Both the position numbers and the translations under genes were made by a program. This document shows positions 16,837 to 26,259 of a stretch of DNA of 64,000 nt, one piece after another (position 1 is the stretch's first letter; every line of letters starts with the position of its first letter). Source of the DNA: Corynebacterium urogenitale (GTDB lineage Bacteria; Actinomycetota; Actinomycetes; Mycobacteriales; Mycobacteriaceae); the NCBI RefSeq assembly GCF_009026825.1, contig NZ_CP045032.1, positions 2,232,001-2,296,000 on the forward strand, read 5' to 3'. The notes beneath the pieces are model-generated. The model did not search any database. It was given only the letters and a program-made list of their open reading frames with translations, and was not told the origin of the DNA.

Positions 16837-16879
16837 AAAAAAGCCCGCCGCTGAACACTCGTCGTTCTCGCGGCGGGCT
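16837..16879 (-). terminator. orphan rho-independent terminator
   Basis: On the minus strand, AGCCCGCCGC ... GCGGCGGGCT is followed by TTTTT. No protein gene precedes it on this strand, so it may end a small RNA. Confidence 0.75.
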
Positions 16880-17005
16880 CCACTTTCGCATCTCGCGCGT
16901 GGTGTCCCTTGTGGTGAGGCTTCGGGATACAAGAGGCACTGTAACCCACTCTCTACCCATTCTCAGATATTTACCCCCCGTGCAGTTTTGCCCTCCAGTG
17001 CCCTT
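16880..17005 (-). ncRNA. candidate small RNA ending at the 16837 terminator
   Basis: This minus-strand stretch lies between a TATAAG box (near 17010) and a strong terminator, and has self-complementary segments (GCACTG...CAGTGC, CTTGT...ACAAG). No reading frame looks coding. This is inference from position only; no RNA family is recognised. Confidence 0.25.
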
Positions 17006-17028
17006 ATACTCATTTTCACCTCAGCGTA

Positions 17029-17046
17029 GAAAACTCCTAAGTTTTC
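17029..17046. promoter_or_regulatory. perfect palindrome
   Basis: GAAAACTCCTAAGTTTTC has 7-bp arms and lies upstream of the candidate small RNA on the minus strand. It could be a regulator-binding site. Confidence 0.35.
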
Positions 17047-17255
17047 CCAGCGCACAACCCTTGCACGCCCGCACTCACCGCCACCTGCGCAAACAAATTT
17101 GTGTGATACATCACCAATTTCTCAGCCTCCACTTACCCGCCGAACATGCTCACCCAACGCTCATCATTTCCTCATCATGACAATCACCCCCAATAACCCC
17201 ACCCGCCAAGCCGCACAACCCCAGCCCAGCGCTCTCCCCCAACCTGCCGAAGAAA

Positions 17256-17284
17256 ACAAAAAATCGACGCCCATCGGCGTCGAT
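17256..17284 (-). terminator. rho-independent terminator downstream of tRNA-Ser(GCT)
   Basis: On the minus strand, the stem ATCGACGCC/GGCGTCGAT with a 4-nt loop is followed by TTTTTTGTTTT. It lies about 170 bp beyond the tRNA; the DNA in between has no recognisable gene. Confidence 0.8.
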
Positions 17285-17452
17285 CATCAAAAAGATAGAG
17301 ACTCCGGCGAAGCGCCCGCGGGCACAATCCCAGCGAACCACCACAGGCGCACCACACGCCCCACAACACTGTTCGCTGCTGTTCGTCCCGAACCTCACCA
17401 CAAGTTATCGGGCAGCTGAAGGGCAGCTCACACGGATGCTTCGCCGAAGCAG

Positions 17453-17537
17453 CGGAGGCGACAGGATTTGAACCTGCGGTCCCTTGCGAGACAACTCCTT
17501 AGCAGGGAGCCCCATTCGGCCGCTCTGGCACGCCTCC
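17453..17537 (-). tRNA. tRNA-Ser(GCT)
   Basis: The 85-nt class II tRNA has acceptor GGAGGCG/CGCCTCC, anticodon GCT in CTGCTAA, a long variable arm, T-arm GGTTCAAATCC and discriminator G. Confidence 0.95.
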
Positions 17538-17655
17538 AGGTCAAGTAATCACGCATGGAACCATGGCGAATCACCATATGACCGTTCCTCATCGTACACT
17601 GCGTTCGCACCCGCACACAAAACCGCGATCGACCTCGCCCGCTAAGGTTGGAAGC

Positions 17656-18762
17656 ATGGTTCGCTCAGATCTCAGCTCCCTCCCCGCCTACGTGCCCGGC
17701 GCCACCGTCCCCGGTGCATTGAAGCTCGCCTCCAACGAAACAAGCCAAGGCCCGCTACCCTCCGTCCTCTCCCTCATCAACGACGCCACCAGCAGCCTCA
17801 ACCGCTATCCCGACATGGCTGCAGTGGACATCCGGGCAACACTCGCCGAGTTCGTAGCCCCAGGGAACTCTGACGAAGGCAACAACCTGAGCTGGGAAAA
17901 CATCGCCGTGGGCAACGGCTCCTCCGCCCTGTGCCAGCAAGCAATTCAAGCCACCTGTGAGCAGGGCGATGAGGTCGTGTTCGCGTGGCGCAGCTTCGAG
18001 GCCTACCCCATCCTCACCCGCATCGCCGGTGCTGTGCCCGTGCCAGTGCCACTGGATGCGGACCTACGCCACGACCTCGACGCGATGGCCGCCGCGATCA
18101 CCGACCGCACCCGGCTGGTGTTCGTCTGCAACCCAAACAACCCGACCGGCACCACCATCACCAGCGAAGAATTCGCGGACTTCATGGCCAAGGTTCCGGA
18201 GCGCGTGCACGTCGTTCTCGACGAGGCCTACCTGGAATACGACCGCTCCGGGGACGGACCGCTGGCACCATACTTAAACCTGGCGCAAGCCCTGGCCACA
18301 TACTCGAACCTGGCCGTATGCAGGACTTTCTCCAAAGCCTACGGACTCGCCGGGCTGCGTCTGGGATACATGGTTGGCCACGCAGAGTTCATCGAGGCAA
18401 TCAACAAGGTCGGCATTCCCTTCGGCGTGAACGCGCTCGCGCAGGCGGCAGGGGTGGCGTCGTTGAAAGCCCAAGGCGAGTTGCTGGAGCGGGTGGCGGC
18501 AACGGTCGAGCAACGCACGCGAGTCCTCACCGCGCTGGGCGAACAGGCGCCCGACCTGCGCGTGGAATCGCAGGCCAACTTCGTGTGGCTGCCCGTGGGC
18601 GATAAGGCCGGGGAGCTGGATGCTGCGCTGAAGAATGAGGGCATCATCACCCGCTGCTTTGCCGGTGAAGGAGTGCGCATCACGATCACCACCGAGGAGG
18701 AAATCTCCCGGCTGCTGCCAGCCCTAGACAAGGCGCTTGCCGCAACCGGGCTGAAGCACTAA
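17656..18762 (+). CDS. pat: aromatic amino acid aminotransferase (HisC-like)
   Basis: A 368-residue class I/II PLP aminotransferase close to histidinol-phosphate aminotransferase. It has ASNETSQGPLP near the start, CNPNNPTGT, VVLDEAYLEY and the PLP lysine Lys227 in FSKAYGLAGLRLGY. In corynebacteria this gene product (Pat) transaminates prephenate or phenylpyruvate for Phe/Tyr synthesis, which fits tyrA nearby. ATG 17656 is chosen because upstream in-frame codons overlap the tRNA-Ser promoter region. Confidence 0.88.
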   Translation: MVRSDLSSLPAYVPGATVPGALKLASNETSQGPLPSVLSLINDATSSLNRYPDMAAVDIRATLAEFVAPGNSDEGNNLSWENIAVGNGSSALCQQAIQATCEQGDEVVFAWRSFEAYPILTRIAGAVPVPVPLDADLRHDLDAMAAAITDRTRLVFVCNPNNPTGTTITSEEFADFMAKVPERVHVVLDEAYLEYDRSGDGPLAPYLNLAQALATYSNLAVCRTFSKAYGLAGLRLGYMVGHAEFIEAINKVGIPFGVNALAQAAGVASLKAQGELLERVAATVEQRTRVLTALGEQAPDLRVESQANFVWLPVGDKAGELDAALKNEGIITRCFAGEGVRITITTEEEISRLLPALDKALAATGLKH

Positions 18763-18833
18763 CGCCCGGCGCCCGCAAGCACTTGCCACGGCACCGCCAT
18801 CCTGACCCCATACACAGCCCAGGGAGCACAAGC

Positions 18834-19595
18834 ATGACCGCAACGACCCGCTTCGGACACCGCATCATCGAGCACACCCTGGAGGTTCCATGGGACTACA
18901 GCAACCCCGCTCACGGGACCTTCGAGCTGTTCGCTCGCGAGGTCGTGCCCGCAGGTGCCGACGACCGGCCCGCGATCGTTTGGCTCCAGGGCGGACCCGG
19001 ATTCCCGGCACCCCGGCCGCTTGGGGCGGATGGCCTGTTCGGCGAAGCTCTGAACGATTACCGGTGGATCCTGCTCGACCAGCGAGGCACCGGACGCTCG
19101 CACCGAATTGACGGCGCTTCTCCCGCCGAGGATCTGACCGCCGAGCGCTTGTCCCAGCTGCGGCAGGACAATATCGTGCGCGACGCGGAAGAGTTGCGGA
19201 AATACTTGAATATCGAAAAGTGGTCACTGTTCGGGCAGAGCTTCGGCGGTTTTTGCATCACGGCCTACCTGTCGATGTTCCCGGATTCCGTTGAACGGGC
19301 TTTCCTCACCGGCGGGCTGCCGACCTTGGACAAGGGCGCCGACGAGCTATACCGCTCCACATACACGAAGCTGGCGTACCGCCACGAGCAATTTTTGCGG
19401 CAGTTCCCGTGGGCGGAGCAGCGCATCCGGGAGATCTGTGCGCACTTGGACAATTCCGATGAACGGTTACCGACCGGGGAGAGGTTGAGCTCGCGTCGTT
19501 TCCGCACCGTGGGCATTGAGTTAGGCCGTGGAACCGGGTTCGACGCCATCGGTTACCTATTACCCGAACCCGGGTTGTGGGTACGATCTGAGTGA
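18834..19595 (+). pseudogene. proline iminopeptidase, 5' half, interrupted by island
   Basis: An S33-family alpha/beta hydrolase (prolyl aminopeptidase type) with oxyanion-loop WLQGGPGFPAP, DQRGTGRS and nucleophile elbow GQSFGG. GGGAG precedes ATG 18834. The homologous sequence ends at YLL (about 19561); the last 11 codons to the stop are foreign. The missing catalytic Asp and His are encoded 10.7 kb away at 30295-30890. The truncated product should be inactive. Confidence 0.88.
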
Positions 19596-19920
19596 TCGAA
19601 GCATTGGCACGCAGACGGTGTCGCCTGTTCTGAACAAATGAGTACGGCGAAAGCCACTGCGAAAACGCCGAGCGGAGCCCGCACTACCTATGCTGGTACT
19701 TCCCAGTGCTAGCCGGTGCTCATTTGCCAGTGGAGGAGCGTCACTTACTCCTTCAGCTCACTTCGCACCACAGGGAACATCGGCATCTCTAGGTCGATGT
19801 CGTTTCCGCTCCTCTTACGCTCGAGGTGCTCCCTGAACTCGCGTTCGCCTCCGCAGAGCCGTTACCGCGATCAATCGTCCGACTTTTTCGAAACGCCTGG
19901 GGATGAGGGCTGCTTAGGCA

Positions 19921-20812
19921 ATGGTTACCGCCGCCTGTGAGGGCAACCGCATGGTCTACGGCTACCGCCGCGTGAGGGAAGTGTGCAAAGCGAACGGTCT
20001 GTCGCTGGGGGAAAAATCGATTCGTACGATCATGCGCGAAGAACACCTGCAACCGAAGATGAAACGCACGAAACGCTACAGCTCGTACAAGGGCGAAACT
20101 GCGCATCACCCAGCAAATCGATGTCTGGTTGGAGACATCGACACTGTCACCAAAAAATGGCACCCACATCTCGCAAAGATATCGTTCGCAGACGGATCGT
20201 CGCAGGCAGGCGGGCAGGAAGGATCTGGTACACGATTTCTATGCCGATGCGCCAAACCAAAGACTCGGCACCGATATCACCGAGTTTCAATGCGCTGACG
20301 GCAAAGTCTTTTTTAGCCCGATGATCGACTTCCACGACAACATGCCCATCGCGTACACCTGCGCAACGCGACCAGCGGCGTTGCTGACCAACACGATGCT
20401 TGAAGCTGGGCTCGAGCAAATACAACCAGGACAACGCCCCGAACTGCACACCGACCGTGGCTGGCACTACCGCCACATCGATTGGGTTGACCGACTGACT
20501 GATATCAGTCACGACAGGCAACAATGCACACATTGCACAGAGGAGAACCCGTGCGATAACGCCTGTTTGATGGTGCCGTCCCTATCCCGGCTCGGCAACA
20601 GTGGCGACAACGCCCGAGTAGAAGGGTTCTTCGGCACCATCAAGCGCGAACTTCACGCCAGTGGAATTCGCCCCGAAAAGCACACAACCGAGGAGTTTAT
20701 GAAGTATCTTGACGACTATCTGGACTGGTTCGTCTTTGACAGACTCACCACCGGACCAGACGGGCAATACACAACCCTGGCTAAACAACGAAACATAGCC
20801 AAAACGACCTAG
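19921..20812 (+). pseudogene. IS3-family transposase (orfB) remnant
   Basis: Two frames are needed. The first carries the HTH_21 part (MVYGYRRVREVCKANGLSL, KRYSSYKGE). The second carries the rve integrase core: Asp in LGTDITEF, Asp in HTDRGWHYRH and Glu in GDNARVEGFFGTIKRE. At least one frameshift lies between 20100 and 20215. The 300 bp to the left show no clear orfA. Confidence 0.75.
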
Positions 20813-20990
20813 CCAACAACACAACGGCCACCAGTGTGGTTCACAGGAAGCCCGCAGACCCCGCGTGTGAACACATTCCCGGCGAGCGCGCCTCGAGCTG
20901 GGGGAAATGAACACATCGCCCGTCTCTCGGCACTTGTGTTCACCCGCAGGGTTCGAAGAGTGAACGAATTTCCTTCGGCCCCGGAACACG

Positions 20991-21024
20991 CAAAAGCGGC
21001 CGGGGCTCGTAAGCCCCAGCCGCT
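20991..21024 (-). terminator. terminator of a truncated minus-strand gene
   Basis: Stem AGCGGCCGGGGCT/AGCCCCAGCCGCT (one mismatch) with a 4-nt loop, then TTTTG on the minus strand. Just upstream on that strand lies a short coding tail (HADTGPTEADEK, stop at 21042-21044) cut off at about 21080. Confidence 0.6.
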
Positions 21025-21077
21025 CATTCGCGGACGAAAAGTTACTTCTCGTCGGCTTCGGTGGGTCCGGTGTCCGC

Positions 21078-21377
21078 ATGAGCGGGATGTGGCCGTCATC
21101 CTGGAAGGCCGTCCCGGTGTCGTGGGCGCGCGCGGTGCACTTCGCCACCATGATCTACTTCGTGGCGTTCGTGGCCATCCACGTGTTCCTGGTGCTCGCC
21201 ACCGGTGCGCGCGGCAACCTCAACGCGATGTTCGCGGCGCGCGAGGACGCCACGAGCTGGCTCGGCGTGGTGCTGTTCCTCATCGCGCTGGCCGTGACCG
21301 CCCTGGGGTGGTGGGCTGCCCGCGCCTCCGTGGTCGCGCCGCTGGCCAACGCGACGGGCAAGGTGTCCAAGCGCTAG
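21078..21377 (+). pseudogene. cytochrome b561-like membrane protein, C-terminal fragment
   Basis: About 95 residues hold two transmembrane helices (VHFATMIYFVAFVAIHVFLVLAT and SWLGVVLFLIALAVTALGWWAA) and a short charged tail. This matches the last two helices of cytochrome b/b6-type membrane subunits, and His residues in the first helix could be former heme ligands. The N-terminal half is absent, so the gene was cut at the left junction of the G+C-rich block. Confidence 0.6.
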
Positions 21378-21478
21378 TTGGGGACAACTCCGCTGCGGTG
21401 TCAACAACCCGCGGCGGTTATCCACAGCTTTCGCGCGGGTGCTTTCCGACGTCGCTTCGCCCGCCTAGCGTGCAGACC

Positions 21479-21595
21479 ATGCACTTCACCGAGTTCGCAA
21501 CCGCCGACATCGCAGTGCTCGCCGACTTCTCCCGCCCCAACGGCACCAAAATCCCCATGACCACCCCCGGCGCCATGGAACTGCTCTTCGACTAA
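21479..21595 (+). CDS. possible 38-aa peptide, unknown
   Basis: ATG 21479 opens a 38-residue frame (MHFTEFATADIAVLADFSRP ... MELLFD). It may be a genuine small gene or the 5' end of a truncated one. Codon use matches the island. No function can be given. Confidence 0.3.
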   Translation: MHFTEFATADIAVLADFSRPNGTKIPMTTPGAMELLFD

Positions 21596-21610
21596 CCCCC
21601 GCAGTGTGTC

Positions 21611-22609
21611 CTAGAACGGGAACGCCCGAAACGCGCGCTCGATGCCGGGCAGCGCGTACTTTGGCACGCCCGCGACGTCGGCCACCGCGAGACGCCCGCC
21701 GGCACCGGACCACGACGCACTCACCACCCCGTCCACCACAACCGCTTTGCGGAAAACTCCCATGTTCCCGGGCACGAGGTGGTCGTGCATCGCCTCCGTC
21801 ATGGCGAACAGACGGTCCTTGTAGCCCAGGATGTATTCGTCGAAGGCGGGCAGCAGCAGTGGCTTGCGGAATGCCGAGGCGGGGTTGGCCGGGAGGTCGT
21901 CGAGAGGCAGATACAGCCCGTCCACCTCGGGTAACCGCGACAGTGCGGCGCGGACCTCGCGCACGGGCAGCTTGGACCACCACCGCACGTCCGCTTCCGT
22001 TACGGGCCCGCGGGTGGTGACGTAGCGGCACACCACCTCGTCGACAGCCGCCTGGTGCTCGCCGTTGAACGCCTCCTCCAGACCGGGCGCGTCGGGTGCG
22101 GGCGCGAGCACCTGCCGCGACCCCACGTACGCGAGCACGCCGGAGGTGAGCAGGTACTTCCGCGACCGGTACACCGCGGCGTTCGTGGGATCAGGCACCA
22201 CGCTGGCGACGATGCGCCGGTAGGCCTCGCTGTCGGCCTGGCCTTCGTCCACCACCTTCTCCCCGATCGCGTCGAGCTGGGCCCGCGTGATGCCCGCCTG
22301 CGCCGCGCGGGCGGCGAGCTGCTCCGGGCCGGGCTTGGCTAACAGCTCGGTCATCCAGCGCATCTCGCTGGCGAGGCCCAAGAACACGGTGCCGCGCATG
22401 GGGTACGAGCGCACCAGCTCCCCAGCGTCCAGACTGGCGCGCACCGCGGCGATGTCCCCGCCGGTGCGCAACGCCACCGACGAGAACACGGTTCGCTCTT
22501 GGCCCTGCATGAGCCCGAACGCGCCGACTGCCTCGGCTGGCGTTGACCAACGCTGTCCGACCAGCCCCTGCGCATGCAGCCGCGCGCGGGCTAGGGGGCG
22601 CGAGACCAC
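21611..22609 (-). CDS. winged-helix DNA-binding protein, AlkZ-like glycosylase family
   Basis: A 332-residue HTH_42 (YcaQ/AlkZ) family protein with tandem winged-helix folds. The diagnostic motif is Gln35-Gly-Gln37 (GLMQGQERTV), the QxQ form found in AlkZ-type DNA glycosylases that act on bulky or crosslinked alkylated bases; YcaQ types have QxD. The C-terminus has PAFDEYILGYKDR. It starts with GTG at 22609, overlapping the upstream stop as TAGTG. A DNA-repair function is inference. Confidence 0.8.
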   Translation of the reverse strand: MVSRPLARARLHAQGLVGQRWSTPAEAVGAFGLMQGQERTVFSSVALRTGGDIAAVRASLDAGELVRSYPMRGTVFLGLASEMRWMTELLAKPGPEQLAARAAQAGITRAQLDAIGEKVVDEGQADSEAYRRIVASVVPDPTNAAVYRSRKYLLTSGVLAYVGSRQVLAPAPDAPGLEEAFNGEHQAAVDEVVCRYVTTRGPVTEADVRWWSKLPVREVRAALSRLPEVDGLYLPLDDLPANPASAFRKPLLLPAFDEYILGYKDRLFAMTEAMHDHLVPGNMGVFRKAVVVDGVVSASWSGAGGRLAVADVAGVPKYALPGIERAFRAFPF

Positions 22610-23403
22610 TAGAGCGGGCGGCCCATGTCGGTGCGCGAAATCTCCACGGCCTTGCGGATCACCTCCGCCAGCGCGCCTTCCACGCGTACCCGCGAATCGT
22701 CGGCCTCGAGGAGGTCCTTGCGCACCTCGAACATCACAGCCAGCACGGAGGTGTTCTTGTCGTAATCCACCGGCACGTACGCCCCTGCAAACGGTGTGTT
22801 GCGTTCCACGGAAAAGCCGGCGGCGGTAAACGCGCGGTCCGCTTCGTCGGCAAGTACGGCGGGCGTGTGCACGGAGTGGGTGCCGATGCAGACGTCCGGC
22901 AGCAGCTTGCCCGGGTGTATGCGGTACTCCTCCGGCTGGTTGTTGTACGAGTGCACGTCCACGATCACCGCGCAGCCGCAGTCCTGGATACGCCCGCGCA
23001 CGAGTTTGGACACCGCGTCGGCGTACGGGAAGTAGTACTGCGCCTTCAGGTCCGCGACGTCCATGTCCAACGGACGCAGCGGGTTGCCGTCGCCGAGTTT
23101 GAGAAAGATCGCGCCGCGGCCGGTGGCGTCCATGGATTCGCGCTCGTTGGAAAACCGCCCAGGGTCCGCCACGAGGCGCGAGAGGTTATTCACAATCATC
23201 CACGGCGCGCACCCGGACTGCGCAGCGGCGGCCGCGGCGAGCGTGTCGGTGTAGTCGTCGGTGACGCGGTCGAGCTCCTGCGCGATCTGCTCGTCGGTGG
23301 CGATGAAATCGGCCGCCACCTCCGCCGGGATCTCACGCGAGGCGTGCGGCACGTGGACGATGACGGGGCAGTCGTTACTCCCCTCGTGGACGGTGAAGTT
23401 CAT
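22609..23403 (-). CDS. N-formylglutamate amidohydrolase family protein
   Basis: A 264-residue protein of the FGase family with zinc/catalytic segments VHVPHASREIP, VNNLSRLVADP and VDVHSYNNQPEEY. Classical members hydrolyse N-formylglutamate in histidine degradation, but here the context is glycosyltransferases and no hut genes are seen, so the substrate may be another N-acyl compound or cell-wall amide. ATG 23403 lies inside the preceding gene (29-nt overlap). Confidence 0.8.
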   Translation of the reverse strand: MNFTVHEGSNDCPVIVHVPHASREIPAEVAADFIATDEQIAQELDRVTDDYTDTLAAAAAAQSGCAPWMIVNNLSRLVADPGRFSNERESMDATGRGAIFLKLGDGNPLRPLDMDVADLKAQYYFPYADAVSKLVRGRIQDCGCAVIVDVHSYNNQPEEYRIHPGKLLPDVCIGTHSVHTPAVLADEADRAFTAAGFSVERNTPFAGAYVPVDYDKNTSVLAVMFEVRKDLLEADDSRVRVEGALAEVIRKAVEISRTDMGRPL

Positions 23404-25147
23404 AGTCCCGCAGGATATAGCGCTCGGGAGCTTCCTGCTTGACGACGCCACCTTCGGCCTCGAACGCCTCGAGCCAGCCCTCCATCGGGAACTGCCCCCA
23501 CTTGGCGTGGAACCGGTTGGCGTTGGCGACGATGTCTTCGATGTGTTCCCACGGCGGCGACGACACCGGGTGCCACTGGTGGTAGGCGTGGGCGCCGCCG
23601 ACCCACACTAGCGGGATGCGGTGGCGTTCCAGCTCGCGAGCGAAGTCGGTGTCCTCCCCGCCGTAGCCCTCGTAGCTGGGGTCGAAGCCGCCGAACTCGC
23701 GCTCGATGCGCCCCCAGGTCTCGGCGGTGAGCGCAAACGACAGCGACCAGAACAGGGCGTAGTTCTCGGCGTCCACGAGCTCGCCCGGGGCCGGGTTTGG
23801 CCGCGCCGGGTGCGGGTCGGGGTCAGTGACGCGCATTTCGCCTTCCGACAGGTACGTCACCGGCCCGGCGACGACCGCGTCGGGGTGCTGCTTGAGCGCC
23901 GAGACGTAGCGCGGCACCAGCGCGTCGGAGGCGAGGCAGTCAGCGTCCAGGAACACCAGCACTTCCGCTCCACGCTCGATGGCGGTGCGGGCCCCGAGGT
24001 TGCGCGCCGCCGCCAGGTTGGCTGGCCCCGCCACCACGTGGCTCTCCGGCACGGCCTTGGTCAGCACCTCGGCGTCCGCGAGCGCCACGGTGATGTGGTC
24101 CACCCCCATCGGCATGAGGTTGACCTGGTGGGTGAGATGGTCCCTGCGGTTCGCGTCGGCGAGGGTGACCACGCAGATCGCGGGCTGGCCTGGGTGTTCC
24201 GCCACGCCCGCGATGACCTCGGCGGCCCGGCGCGCCGCGCCCTCGGTCTGCCACCGGGCCCAGTTGGTGTCGCGGCGGCGCAGCAGCTCGGGCCACTCTT
24301 CTGGTGCGGGGAAGGCGTTTCGCACCGTCGCGAGGCCGTCGAGCACCTTCGCCCCGAGCTTCTGCTCCGCAAACGGCCGTGGCTGCGGCAGGATCACCGC
24401 GGGGGTGTCGGTGGCGGCCAGGTCCGCCACCGAGTTTTGCCCGCCCGCCGTCACCGCGATGCCGGCGGACTGCAAGAGCTCCGTCGGGTCGTCGACGTGG
24501 TTATCGCCGCCGAGGAAGGTGAACCGGTACTCGGGGCAGGCGGCCTCAACCGCCGCCCAGTCTTCTGGCGACCAGGTCGAGCCGCCCAGCCCGGCCATCA
24601 CCACAACGTGATGCGGGTCGCGCTGCACTCCCTCGCGCGGGGTCAGCCGCGAGATCCCGCCCACCGCGTGCAGCCGGTCGGCGTGCGCGCGCAGGTGCTC
24701 GGGCACCGGCACCCAGTCCGGCCACGCGGCGACGATCGCGTCGGCCTGCGCGTACGCGAGCTGGTGCGGGGCATCCCCGCGCGCGCCGGGCATGGCGTGC
24801 ACCACCACCGGGATACCCATCAGCCGCACGAAGGCCGCGACCTCGTTGGACACGTCTACGTAGAACGCCTCCGGCTGGTTGTCCGCCACCCACTTGGCAA
24901 TCTGCGCGAACCGCGACGCGATCTGCGGTGACCCGTAGGGCGCGTAGTGCAGCGTGCCGCCGGCGGTCATGGCGCGGCCGCTGCGCAGTTCCCGGGGGGC
25001 GTCGCTGGCGTCGTCGACAAGCGGCACGTCCCCGCCGGCAGTGGAGAGAATCTCGCACTCGTAGCCCATCGCGCGCAGCTCGCGCTGGATCGCGCGGCTG
25101 CGGTGCATGTGGCCCGAGCCGTGGTGGTGGGCGTAGATCCCGATCAT
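23375..25147 (-). CDS. two-domain glycosyltransferase (GT28/MurG-like + GT2)
   Basis: A 590-residue fusion. Residues 1 to about 340 resemble MurG/GT28-type enzymes (MIGIYAHHHGSGHMHRS; VMAGLGGSTWSPEDW; AVTAGGQNSVADLAATDTP). From about 350 there is a GT2 GT-A fold with NLAAARNLGA, the DxD motif FLDADC and a galactosyltransferase-like end (FGGFDPSYEGYGGEDTDFAREL). One polypeptide could therefore add two sugars. ATG overlaps the previous stop as ATGA. No membrane segments or signal peptide; probably acts on the inner face of the membrane. Confidence 0.85.
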   Translation of the reverse strand: MIGIYAHHHGSGHMHRSRAIQRELRAMGYECEILSTAGGDVPLVDDASDAPRELRSGRAMTAGGTLHYAPYGSPQIASRFAQIAKWVADNQPEAFYVDVSNEVAAFVRLMGIPVVVHAMPGARGDAPHQLAYAQADAIVAAWPDWVPVPEHLRAHADRLHAVGGISRLTPREGVQRDPHHVVVMAGLGGSTWSPEDWAAVEAACPEYRFTFLGGDNHVDDPTELLQSAGIAVTAGGQNSVADLAATDTPAVILPQPRPFAEQKLGAKVLDGLATVRNAFPAPEEWPELLRRRDTNWARWQTEGAARRAAEVIAGVAEHPGQPAICVVTLADANRRDHLTHQVNLMPMGVDHITVALADAEVLTKAVPESHVVAGPANLAAARNLGARTAIERGAEVLVFLDADCLASDALVPRYVSALKQHPDAVVAGPVTYLSEGEMRVTDPDPHPARPNPAPGELVDAENYALFWSLSFALTAETWGRIEREFGGFDPSYEGYGGEDTDFARELERHRIPLVWVGGAHAYHQWHPVSSPPWEHIEDIVANANRFHAKWGQFPMEGWLEAFEAEGGVVKQEAPERYILRDYELHRPRGE

Positions 25148-26259
25148 TGTCCTACCTTTGAAAACGCCGCCACCTGGCGGAAGATGTCCGTGTAGCGCTT
25201 GGCCGTCTGGGTCAGCGAGTGGTTGTGCACCACCCACTGCCGCACAGCTCGCCGGTCCAGCTCAAGCGCGCTTTGTATCTGCACAGCCAGCCCCGCCACG
25301 TCGTCGGCGGGGGCCAGGCATGCCGGCGAGTCCCGCAACAGCTCGCCCATGCCCCCGCAGCGGAAACCGGCGACTGGGGTGCCGCACGCCATCGCCTCGA
25401 AGGCGACGAGCCCGAACGGCTCCTCCCAACGCGGCGTGACCACCGCCACCGCGCACCCGGCAACGAGGCCGCGCAGCTCAGCGTGGGACAGCTCGCCGAT
25501 CCACTCCACCCCGTCACCCAGGCGCGGCTCGATCGCCTCGCGGAAGTACCGGTGATCGCCGTTGCGCCCGGCCAGCACGAGCGGGATGCCGGCGGCCCGG
25601 CAGGCGTCGATGGCCAAGTGCGCGCCCTTTTCCGGCACGAGGCGGCCGAACCACACGGCCGTCTCGCCGCCCGGGCCCGGCTGCCACAGGTTGACGTTCA
25701 CGCCGTTGGGGATGATCACCGGCTCGGACGGCAGACGCCAATTCCGCGCCGTGGTGTGGCTGACGGCGGCGAAGCGCCCGGTGCGCAGCCCGGCGGCGGT
25801 GATCGCGTCCTGGATCTCCTCCACCATCGGCGTGTGCAGCGTAGTCAGCATCGGCAACGGCTCCGGCGAGGCCTGCGAGGGGAAGATGTACGGGTTCAAG
25901 CTGTTGTTATGCACCACGTCGTAGCCCCGGGCGACCAGAAGCTGGCGCAGCTGCAGAAACGCCGCGTTTTCGCGCTCGCGCCCGCCTTCCGGGTAGGTGG
26001 TGTCGGTGGCGTCCTCCGCGTGCGCACCCCAGTCGACGCCGGGTAGCTCGAAGTCCTGAACGTTGCCGTCGGAGCCCTCGGCGGCGAAAAAATCCACGTC
26101 GTGGCCCAGCTCGCGAAGCGCCGACACCATGGTGTGGCAAAACGCCTCGAGCCCGCCGGCGTACGGCTCGCGCACTGGGTAGCGCGCAGGGCCGATGAGC
26201 GCAATGCGCAGTTTCTGCGTGCGCCGGGCCCTTGCGGCCGGTTGCGCTGCCACCGTCAT
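25144..26259 (-). CDS. GT4-family glycosyltransferase
   Basis: A 371-residue GT-B retaining glycosyltransferase. The N-terminal acceptor domain has YAGGLEAFCHTMVSALRELGHDV. The linker has IIPNGVNVNLW followed by WFGRLVPEKGAHLAIDAC. The donor-site EX7E motif reads EEPFGLVAFE. Start and stop overlap the neighbours by ATGA. The nucleotide sugar and acceptor are unknown. Confidence 0.88.
   Translation of the reverse strand: MTVAAQPAARARRTQKLRIALIGPARYPVREPYAGGLEAFCHTMVSALRELGHDVDFFAAEGSDGNVQDFELPGVDWGAHAEDATDTTYPEGGRERENAAFLQLRQLLVARGYDVVHNNSLNPYIFPSQASPEPLPMLTTLHTPMVEEIQDAITAAGLRTGRFAAVSHTTARNWRLPSEPVIIPNGVNVNLWQPGPGGETAVWFGRLVPEKGAHLAIDACRAAGIPLVLAGRNGDHRYFREAIEPRLGDGVEWIGELSHAELRGLVAGCAVAVVTPRWEEPFGLVAFEAMACGTPVAGFRCGGMGELLRDSPACLAPADDVAGLAVQIQSALELDRRAVRQWVVHNHSLTQTAKRYTDIFRQVAAFSKVGQ

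Noticed and set aside
16837..17452. 4.5S (SRP) RNA near tRNA-Ser
   Set aside because: Searched by eye for the conserved GGAAGGAAGCAGCC-type core on both strands; not found.
22609..23403. histidine-degradation enzyme in a hut operon
   Set aside because: No hutH, hutU or hutI genes are adjacent; all neighbours are glycan genes, so only the family is claimed.
23621..24931. 436-codon plus-strand frame opposite the GT28/GT2 fusion
   Set aside because: Antisense shadow caused by strong GC-ending codon bias; no family features.
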